Below are positions 58,156-64,000 of a DNA stretch of 64,000 nt, piece after piece (the first letter of the stretch is position 1; every line of letters starts with the position of its first letter). A model generated the notes under the pieces. It was given only the letters and a program-made list of their open reading frames with translations, was not told the origin of the DNA and did not search any database. Origin of the DNA: Holophagales bacterium. GTDB taxonomy: Bacteria; Acidobacteriota; Thermoanaerobaculia; UBA5066. A program made the translations under genes and the position numbers. The stretch is from contig JADKBZ010000008.1 of assembly GCA_016714815.1 (NCBI GenBank), positions 62,001 through 126,000 on the forward strand, read 5' to 3'.

Positions 58156-59696
58156 CGGGCCACCTCCTCGCGAACGAGAGGAAGGAGCGCCGCGGCTTCC
58201 CCGGCCGCGAGCGCGGCCGACGACGCGACGTGGAGACCGCCCTGCCGCAGGACCTCCTCCTGGCGCCGCGTCCCCTGCGGGTCGCGTCTCGAGCCGCAGA
58301 CGGAGACGACGACGGACAGGGGCCTCCCCGCGCGCGCCGCGCGGGCCGCGACGACGTTCTGGACGATCTCGGGAGCGGGGTCGGGGTGGGCGCCGTCGCC
58401 GAGGACGAGGTCGAGGAGGAGAACGCGAACGGAGAGGTCGGCGCCGGCCGCACGGATCAGGGAGCAGCGGACGGTCTGGTCGACCATCGGATGCGGGCGG
58501 CCGACGGTGTAGGCGTCGTCGCCCGTGTCGACGACGAGGTTTCCGGGAGGGAGCGGCGAGTGCGCCGTCAGCATCACGTCCGGAACGACGGTCTCGACAC
58601 CGTGCGCCGCCAGGACGCACCGCGCCTCCGCGGCGAGAGAGCCTCCCCCGAAGAGACCGACGAGCCGGGATTCTCCCTGCTCCGGATCGCCTTCGGCCCT
58701 CCTCCCGGTCCCGGCCGTCGTCGTCGCGGCGGGCAGGGCCTGGGCCCCGGCCCACGCCGCCGCCTTCTCCGCCGCTTCGTCGAGGGAGCCCGCGTAGAAG
58801 ACGCCCTCGACGTCGCCCCGGGCGATTTCGCCGAGGTAGCGGACCGCGACCGGCTTGCCGAGCCTGGCGAGGACGCCGTGAAGACGCCGCGCCACGCTCG
58901 CGGCAGGGTGCTTGGCGACGAGGAGGACGCACGTCGTCTCCGGGTCGCGCGCGAGCAGGGCCAGCCCCGCTTCCGTCATCGCGCCGTCCACCGCCTCCGA
59001 GAGGTCGCGGCTGCCGGTGCCGATGGCGTGCGAGACGCCGATTCCCCTCCGGTCGAGGAGGCACGAGAGCTCCTGGATGCCGGTGCCGGAGGCCCCGACG
59101 ATCCCGACGGGGCCCCGCTCCACGCGGTTCGCGAAGCCGAGCCCGACGCCGGACAGGATCGCCGTCCCGCAGTCGGGGCCCATCACGAGGAGGCCGAGCC
59201 CCGCGGCCCGGCGCTTGAGGGCGACCTCGTCGGCACTGGAGACGTTGTCGGAGAAGAGAAAGACGCTCCGCCCTGCGTCGAGCGCCCGCTGCGCCACGAA
59301 GGCGGCGTAGGGCCCGGGGACCGCGACCGAGACGAGGTTCGCCTCGGGGTGCGCTTCGAGGGCTTCGGTCACCGTTCCGGGGCCCTTCGCCGCGGCTGCT
59401 GGGCCAGAGGAAGCCCCCTCGCCCCTGCCGGCGAGGAGCCGGTCGAGCGCGACCTGCACGGAGTCGAGCGCCGCCGGCGACTCCGCCCGGAGCGCGACGA
59501 CCATGTCGAGCGGCGTGGCTTTCGCGAGCTCCGCCGCCGGGAATCCCGACTCCGCGAGGAGGCGCCGGTTCGTCTCGGTCCCCATCATCGCCACCGCCTC
59601 GGAGACTCCGGCGACGGCGGCGAGCTCCCGGCTCACCTGCATGAGACGGGCGGAGTCCTGGTAACAGCCGGAGCGGACGAGGACGAGCGTGCTCAT
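58152..59696 (-). CDS. allF: FdrA/AllF-like acyl-CoA-synthetase-superfamily protein
   Basis: A 514-residue protein of the FdrA family, related to the succinyl-CoA synthetase fold. The N-terminal half carries YQDSARLMQVSRELAAV, MGTETNRRLL and the ligase-like GPDCGTAILSGVGLGFANRV, then GIVGASGTGIQELSCLLDRRGIGVSHAIGTGSRDL, the nucleotide-binding and swinging-histidine-like region. The C-terminal half has GLFGGGSLAAEA and VLGDGAHPDPAPEI. AllF is the second component of the E. coli oxamate carbamoyltransferase. ATG 59696 overlaps the DUF2877 stop (ATGA), so the three genes are co-translated. Confidence 0.87.
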   Translation of the reverse strand: MSTLVLVRSGCYQDSARLMQVSRELAAVAGVSEAVAMMGTETNRRLLAESGFPAAELAKATPLDMVVALRAESPAALDSVQVALDRLLAGRGEGASSGPAAAAKGPGTVTEALEAHPEANLVSVAVPGPYAAFVAQRALDAGRSVFLFSDNVSSADEVALKRRAAGLGLLVMGPDCGTAILSGVGLGFANRVERGPVGIVGASGTGIQELSCLLDRRGIGVSHAIGTGSRDLSEAVDGAMTEAGLALLARDPETTCVLLVAKHPAASVARRLHGVLARLGKPVAVRYLGEIARGDVEGVFYAGSLDEAAEKAAAWAGAQALPAATTTAGTGRRAEGDPEQGESRLVGLFGGGSLAAEARCVLAAHGVETVVPDVMLTAHSPLPPGNLVVDTGDDAYTVGRPHPMVDQTVRCSLIRAAGADLSVRVLLLDLVLGDGAHPDPAPEIVQNVVAARAARAGRPLSVVVSVCGSRRDPQGTRRQEEVLRQGGLHVASSAALAAGEAAALLPLVREEVAR

Positions 59697-60376
59697 CGGC
59701 TCTTCTTCCCGTCCACGACGCCGTTGACGAGCGCGAGCGCTCCGGCCAGGAGATCCGCTCCCGAATGGGCCCCCACGGAGGCGAGCCCCACCGTCAGCGT
59801 CTGAAGCGATTCCGGGTCGGCATTCGGGTTGCCGATCATCTCGACGACCGACGCCAGGGCCGACGGGAAGACCCCCCGGGCCGCATTCTGGAGAAGGCGT
59901 TGAGCCGCCGGCGTCGTCTCGCCCGCGGGGAGGCCGGCCAGCACGGTGGAGAACGCGACCGCGGCGCGCGCCTCGACGAGACCTCCCCCGACGAGGCGCT
60001 GCGACATCGCCGCGAGCCCGACCAGGAGGTCGTCCCCGGTCGGAGTGAGCCCGGGGCCGAGGCCGGTGAGCGCGGCAGCGTCGGAGCGGTAGGAGGCGAC
60101 GCGCACGTCCCCCGAAAGGAGCGTACCAACGAGCGCGTCGACGCGGGCGTTCGCCCACTTCACGACCGCTTCCTCCACCGAGCCCGGCTCTCCGCCCTGC
60201 CCCGACAGGAGGGCTCGCGAGCGAGCCGGAAGGAAGATGCACGCGAGGTCGAGGACGAGCGACGCGCGCGAGACGGGACCCGGCTGAGGGTCGAGCTCGC
60301 GGCACGGCAGGGGCGTTCGCGCGCGCACCTGAAGCGCCGCCGCGTCGAGGAACGTCGTGATCTCCGAGGCTCTCAC
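59693..60376 (-). CDS. allH: DUF2877 protein, AllH/YlbF-like oxamate carbamoyltransferase component
   Basis: A 227-residue protein of the DUF2877 family (E. coli YlbF/AllH). The best-conserved part is LTGLGPGLTPTGDDLLVGLAA, a glycine-rich phosphate- or ligand-binding loop, followed by GLPAGETTPAAQRLLQNAARG and a C-terminal VGAHSGADLLAGALAL. It is the third, small component of the AllFGH unit. Start GTG 60376 overlaps the molybdenum subunit stop (GTGA at 60373-60376), so the transferase genes are directly coupled to the hydroxylase genes. Confidence 0.85.
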   Translation of the reverse strand: MRASEITTFLDAAALQVRARTPLPCRELDPQPGPVSRASLVLDLACIFLPARSRALLSGQGGEPGSVEEAVVKWANARVDALVGTLLSGDVRVASYRSDAAALTGLGPGLTPTGDDLLVGLAAMSQRLVGGGLVEARAAVAFSTVLAGLPAGETTPAAQRLLQNAARGVFPSALASVVEMIGNPNADPESLQTLTVGLASVGAHSGADLLAGALALVNGVVDGKKSR

Positions 60377-62748
60377 GCCGTCACGCTCGCGGGGACCGCC
60401 GGCGCCACGCCGGCTTCGCTCGCGGCGCGCTCCTTCTCCTTCAGCGCCCTCCAGACCTTCTCGGCCGTGATCGGCATCTCGGAGATCCGGATGCCGCACG
60501 CGTCGTAGAGGGCGTTCGCGATGGCGGCCGGCGTCGGGATCATCGTGTGCTCGCCGATGCCGCGCGCTCCCATCGGGCCGTCCTTTTGCGGCGTCTCCAC
60601 GAAGTCGACCACCATCTCGGCCGGGACGTCCTCGGTCGACGGGATCTTGTAGTCCATGAGGGAGGCGTTCATCGCGCGCCCCGTCTTCGTGTCGACCAGA
60701 AGCTCCTCCATCATTCCCGTTCCGAGCCCCTGGACGATGCCGCCGTACGTCTGCCCCCGGATGAGGCCGGGGTTCACGACGCGACCGACGTCGTAGCACG
60801 CCGCGATCCTCTCGACGGTCACCTGCCCCGTCTCCGGGTCGACCGAGATCTCCACCGCCTGCGCCCCGAACGTCCACTTCGCCACCGGCTTGGCGCTCTG
60901 GCTCGTCTCGGGGTCGAGGAAGAGGAGCCCCTCGGGAAGGTACGACGTCGCCGAGGCGACCGGTCCGCCGATGGCGTGCCCGTCGGGGAACTGGTAGCCC
61001 ATGACGAGACGCGCGAGAGGGAGCGACCGCCCCGTCGCCTCGTGAACGACGGCACCGCCGCGGAGAATCAGCTCCGAAGCGGGGACGCCGAGCGCCTCGC
61101 CCGCCGTGTCGCAGAGCTTCCGCCGGATCTCCTCCGCCCCGCGCAGGACGGCGTTCCCCGTCGCCCATGTCTGTCGCGAGGCGACGGTCTGCCAGTCGTA
61201 CGGGGAGAGGTCGGTGTCGGGGCAGCCCCGAACGCGGACCATCTCGACTGGGATGTCGAGCGCCTCCGCCGCGAACTGCGCCACGACGGTCATCAGCCCC
61301 TGCCCGTAGTCGATTCCAGCGATGAGGATCTCGAGCGTGGCGTCCTCGGCGAACTTCATCACGACCGACGAGGCCGCGTCGTTCGGCATCGCGGGGGCCT
61401 TCACCGCACAGGCGATTCCCTTTCCACGGTACGGCGTCTTCTGGCGGCCGGGGTCCATCCCAATCTCGTCCGCGACGCTGCGGATACAGAGGTCGACGCG
61501 CCCGGCGTGCTCGTCGAGGACCTGGCCCGTCACCGTCGCCTTCCCCGCGCCGAGCGCGTTGAGGAGACGGAACTCGACCGGGTCCATCCCGATCTCGAGG
61601 GCGACCTTGTCCATCTGCTGTTCGAGCGCCCAGTGGATCTCCTGCATCCCGAAGCCCCGGTAGGCGCTCCCGACGGGGCGGTTCGTGTAGACGCCGATGC
61701 TGTCGCCCTCGACGTTCGGGAACTCGTACGCCCCGCCGCAGGTATAGCCCGCCGAGCGGACGATGTTCACGCCGTAGCCGCCGTAGGCACCGCAGTTCCA
61801 GAGGTAGTGCATCTTCTGGGCCTGCACCTTGCCGCTCCGGTCGACGCCCGTGACGAGCGTCGCGGTGAGCCCCTGCCTCACGACGGTCGCGTAGAACTCC
61901 TCGTGCCGGTCGACCATGAAGCGGACCCACCGTCCACGGCAGCGCATGGCGAGGGCGACGGCGATCGGCTCTAGGTTGATCCCCGCCTTCCCGCCGAAGC
62001 CGCCGCCGACGTACGGCACGTGGACGCGGACGTCGCCGTGCGAGAGGCCGAAGCAGGCCGCGAGGAGGTGGCGCACCGTGAACGGACTCTGCGCCGAGGT
62101 GTGGACCTCGACCTTGCCGGCGAGGTCGACGCGCGCGACGGAGACGTGCGGCTCCATCGGGACGTGCTGGACCTGCGGGACGCGGAAGACGTTCTCGAAG
62201 ACGCGCCACGAGCCGGCGAGCGCCGAGGCGTAGTCGCCCTTGCGGATCTTCAGGTGGTTGCAGACGTTCGTGCCGCTCTTGGGCCGGATCCACGGCACGA
62301 CCTCGTAGCTCCCGAGGTCGGGGTGGACGAGCGGGGCCCCGTCGGCGATCCCCTCCTCCACGTCGAAGATCGGCGGGAGCGGCTCGTAGTCGACGGCGAC
62401 GAGCGCGGCCGCCTCGAGGGCGGCCTCGGGCGTCTCCGCGGCGACGGCGGCCACCGGGTCTCCGACGAAGCGGACCCGGTCGGTCGCGAAGACCGTCTGG
62501 TCCTTGAGGTAGATGCCGGTGTGAAGCGGGAAGTCGCGCCCGGAGACGACGGCGCGGACGCCCGGCATCCTGAGCGCCTTCTCGGTCCTCACGTCGAGGA
62601 CCCGCGCGTGCGGGTGGGGCGAGCGGACGACGGCGACGTGGAGGAGCCGCGGGAACTTCAGGTCGGCGGTGTACTGCGCCGCGCCCGTCACCTTCTCGAG
62701 GCCGTCGACGCGCGGGACGTCCGTGCCGATCCGGCCGGAGGCGATCAC
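60373..62748 (-). CDS. Xanthine dehydrogenase family molybdopterin-binding subunit
   Basis: A 791-residue catalytic subunit of a molybdenum hydroxylase, which hydroxylates N-heterocycles or aldehydes using water. Motifs: RIGTDVPRVDGLEKVTGAAQYTADL, FVGDPVAAVAAET, PMEPHVSVARV, QSPFTVRHLLAACFGLSHGDVRVHVPYVGGGFGGKAGINLE, YRGFGMQEIHWALEQQMD, and the late GARGIGEHTMIPTPAAIANA with the catalytic glutamate. Start GTG 62748 is preceded by ggaggtgacggc and overlaps the 2Fe-2S subunit stop (GTGA). Whether the substrate is a purine, pyrimidine or other heterocycle cannot be read. Confidence 0.92.
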   Translation of the reverse strand: MIASGRIGTDVPRVDGLEKVTGAAQYTADLKFPRLLHVAVVRSPHPHARVLDVRTEKALRMPGVRAVVSGRDFPLHTGIYLKDQTVFATDRVRFVGDPVAAVAAETPEAALEAAALVAVDYEPLPPIFDVEEGIADGAPLVHPDLGSYEVVPWIRPKSGTNVCNHLKIRKGDYASALAGSWRVFENVFRVPQVQHVPMEPHVSVARVDLAGKVEVHTSAQSPFTVRHLLAACFGLSHGDVRVHVPYVGGGFGGKAGINLEPIAVALAMRCRGRWVRFMVDRHEEFYATVVRQGLTATLVTGVDRSGKVQAQKMHYLWNCGAYGGYGVNIVRSAGYTCGGAYEFPNVEGDSIGVYTNRPVGSAYRGFGMQEIHWALEQQMDKVALEIGMDPVEFRLLNALGAGKATVTGQVLDEHAGRVDLCIRSVADEIGMDPGRQKTPYRGKGIACAVKAPAMPNDAASSVVMKFAEDATLEILIAGIDYGQGLMTVVAQFAAEALDIPVEMVRVRGCPDTDLSPYDWQTVASRQTWATGNAVLRGAEEIRRKLCDTAGEALGVPASELILRGGAVVHEATGRSLPLARLVMGYQFPDGHAIGGPVASATSYLPEGLLFLDPETSQSAKPVAKWTFGAQAVEISVDPETGQVTVERIAACYDVGRVVNPGLIRGQTYGGIVQGLGTGMMEELLVDTKTGRAMNASLMDYKIPSTEDVPAEMVVDFVETPQKDGPMGARGIGEHTMIPTPAAIANALYDACGIRISEMPITAEKVWRALKEKERAASEAGVAPAVPASVTA

Positions 62749-63284
62749 GCCGTCACCTCCTCGCACGCGGCGGGCTTGCCGGCGTCCGCGTTCCCGTTCC
62801 CGCCGACGGACGCCGCCGCCCTCATCTCGGCCGCCGCGGAGTGGACGGCGTCGACGATCTGGCGGTAGCCGGTGCAGCGGCAGAGGTTCCCGGCGAGCGC
62901 CTTGCGGACGTCGTCCTCGGACGGCTCCGGCTTCTCGCGGAGGAGCGCCGCGGCGCTCACGATCATCCCGGGCGTGCAGAAGCCGCACTGGATCGCGGCG
63001 TGGGAGAGAAAGGCCTTCTGGAGCGGATGGAGGACGTCGTCCTTCGAAAGCCCCTCGATCGTCGTGACTCTCCTGCCGCTGGCCTCCACCGCGAGGACGA
63101 GACAGCTGTTCACGGGGCGCCCGTCGAGGAGGACCATGCACGAACCGCACTCCCCTTCGTTGCACCCTTCCTTGGCCCCCGTCAGGTCGAGACCGTCGCG
63201 CAGGAAGCGCAGGAGCGTCGTGCCCACTTCCACTTCCGCCGTCTCGGGAACGCCGTTGACCTCGAGCGTGATCGTCTTCTTCAT
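62745..63284 (-). CDS. Molybdenum hydroxylase 2Fe-2S subunit
   Basis: A 179-residue small subunit with two 2Fe-2S clusters: the plant-ferredoxin-type CNEGECGSCMVLLDGRPVNSC and the helical CGFCTPGMIVS with CRCTGYRQIVDAV. It passes electrons from the molybdenum site to the FAD subunit. The tail after AAAEMRAAA is low-complexity and poorly conserved. ATG 63284 follows the FAD subunit gene by 11 nt with a purine-rich Shine-Dalgarno (aaggggac). It overlaps the molybdenum subunit start. Confidence 0.93.
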   Translation of the reverse strand: MKKTITLEVNGVPETAEVEVGTTLLRFLRDGLDLTGAKEGCNEGECGSCMVLLDGRPVNSCLVLAVEASGRRVTTIEGLSKDDVLHPLQKAFLSHAAIQCGFCTPGMIVSAAALLREKPEPSEDDVRKALAGNLCRCTGYRQIVDAVHSAAAEMRAAASVGGNGNADAGKPAACEEVTA

Positions 63285-63295
63285 CGGCGTCCCCT

Positions 63296-64000
63296 TCAGC
63301 CCAGGCTCAGGGCGCCGCGGCGGACGAGGACGCCCACCATCTCGCGCCGGTATTCCGCGCTTCCGCGCAGGTCGGTGATCGGGCGGCAGGCGAGCCTCGC
63401 AGCCTCTGCCGCTTCGCTCGCGGCGGCGGCCCCCTTCGCCTCGAGGAGCTCCTCCACCGCACGGAGCCGGAGGGGCGTGGGCGCGACGGCCGCGAGGGCC
63501 ACGCGCCAGCGGGCCGGAAGGGTGCCGTTCGACTTTCCCACAAGGACGCCGACCGTCGCCAGGTCCATCCCCTTCCGGCGCGAGAGGCGAAGGTACGAGC
63601 CCCGGAAGCCGGCGGAGGCGCCGGGGAGGACGACGGCCGTCACGAGCTCGCCCGGCTCGAGCGCCGACAGCCCGGGGCCGAGGAAGAACTCGCGAATCGG
63701 GATGGTGCGGCGCCCGACGGTCGAGGCGACCTCCACCTCCGCCTCGAGGGCCAGGAGCGCCACCGCCGTGTCGGCCGCGGGAGAGGCGTTGCAGAGGTTT
63801 CCGGCCAGCGTCGCCCGCTGCCGCAGCGGCCACGCGCCCACCGTCTTCGCGCACTCGGCGAGGAGAGGAAAACGGTCGAGGACGTCCGGGTGGACCTCGA
63901 CATCGGCGAGCGGCACCGCCGCGCCGATCGAGAGCCCGCCGTCCGCGACCTCGCGGATCTCGTGAAGCCCGGGAATCCGCTTCAGGTCGACGAGGCGCCC
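63296..64000 (-). CDS. Molybdenum hydroxylase FAD-binding subunit, 5' end beyond window
   Basis: The 235 C-terminal residues of a CoxM/XdhB-type FAD subunit. The frame runs open to the window edge, beginning RLVDLKRIPGLHEIREVADGG. FAD-binding features are the second glycine-rich segment QRATLAGNLCNASPAADTAVALLAL, EFFLGPGLSALEPGELVTAV and YLRLSRRKGMDLATVGV. It would transfer electrons to NAD or another acceptor. It leads the leftward operon, and the first part of the gene, including the N-terminal FAD motif, lies outside the window. Confidence 0.9.
   Translation of the reverse strand, partial: GRLVDLKRIPGLHEIREVADGGLSIGAAVPLADVEVHPDVLDRFPLLAECAKTVGAWPLRQRATLAGNLCNASPAADTAVALLALEAEVEVASTVGRRTIPIREFFLGPGLSALEPGELVTAVVLPGASAGFRGSYLRLSRRKGMDLATVGVLVGKSNGTLPARWRVALAAVAPTPLRLRAVEELLEAKGAAAASEAAEAARLACRPITDLRGSAEYRREMVGVLVRRGALSLG

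Overview
This is a very GC-rich window (about 70% by eye) from a bacterial chromosome. Both edges cut a gene: the tail of a PstB-type ATPase at the left and the FAD subunit of a molybdenum hydroxylase at the right. I see no rRNA, tRNA, CRISPR array, prophage or intact insertion sequence. The gene mix includes tricorn-like proteases, an S46 dipeptidyl-peptidase, a TolB-propeller Ser/Thr kinase, a WG-repeat lipoprotein, an orphan MacB permease and a wax ester synthase. It suggests a Gram-negative, protein-degrading heterotroph, possibly Acidobacteriota (Thermoanaerobaculia-like). That placement is inference; no phylogenetic marker is present.

Layout. 1-4.9 kb: tandem phosphate-transport ATPases, an AlgI/AlgJ-like O-acetylation pair and an aminotransferase. 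4.9-7.6 kb: a methyltransferase with a regulatory domain, divergent from isocitrate lyase (glyoxylate shunt). 7.6-8.5 kb: a gene-poor, repeat-rich island. 8.5-15.2 kb: a Uma2 nuclease-like protein, a zinc-ribbon protein, a 1432-residue membrane protein and a MacB-like permease. 15.3-35.1 kb: a dienelactone hydrolase, then a peptide-use region with an S46 peptidase coupled to a peptide-binding lipoprotein, two tricorn-like proteases and a penicillin-acylase relative, interspersed with repeat-built lipoproteins and a nucleotidyltransferase toxin-antitoxin-like pair. 35.2-38.8 kb: hydrolase, amino-acid permease and unknown lipoprotein in one operon. 38.9-44.7 kb: a YecH-like protein, then an overlapping operon of acyl-CoA ligase, YkgJ cysteine-cluster protein, Ser/Thr kinase and DUF2891 protein. 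44.8-50.1 kb: ferritin-like protein, wax ester synthase/DGAT overlapping a DinB-like gene, and a kinase-propeller protein. 50.3-54.2 kb: a sugar-transferase-like/methyltransferase fusion, a broken multiheme cytochrome and an M20 amidohydrolase. 54.2-64 kb: one long leftward operon of molybdenum hydroxylase, AllH/AllF/AllG-like oxamate-carbamoyltransferase components, a cyclase-family hydrolase and an amidase, tightly overlapped in its first part.

The most interesting items are: the molybdenum hydroxylase plus AllFGH-like operon, which looks like an N-heterocycle degradation route ending in a carbamoyl transfer; a short repeat (core ggggtcaggtcttgatttt) present four times, one copy supplying the stop codons of two converging genes; a set of start codons preceded at 6-8 nt by a TAnnnT hexamer, suggesting leaderless mRNAs; and a multiheme cytochrome pseudogene whose first haem cysteine codon is TGA.
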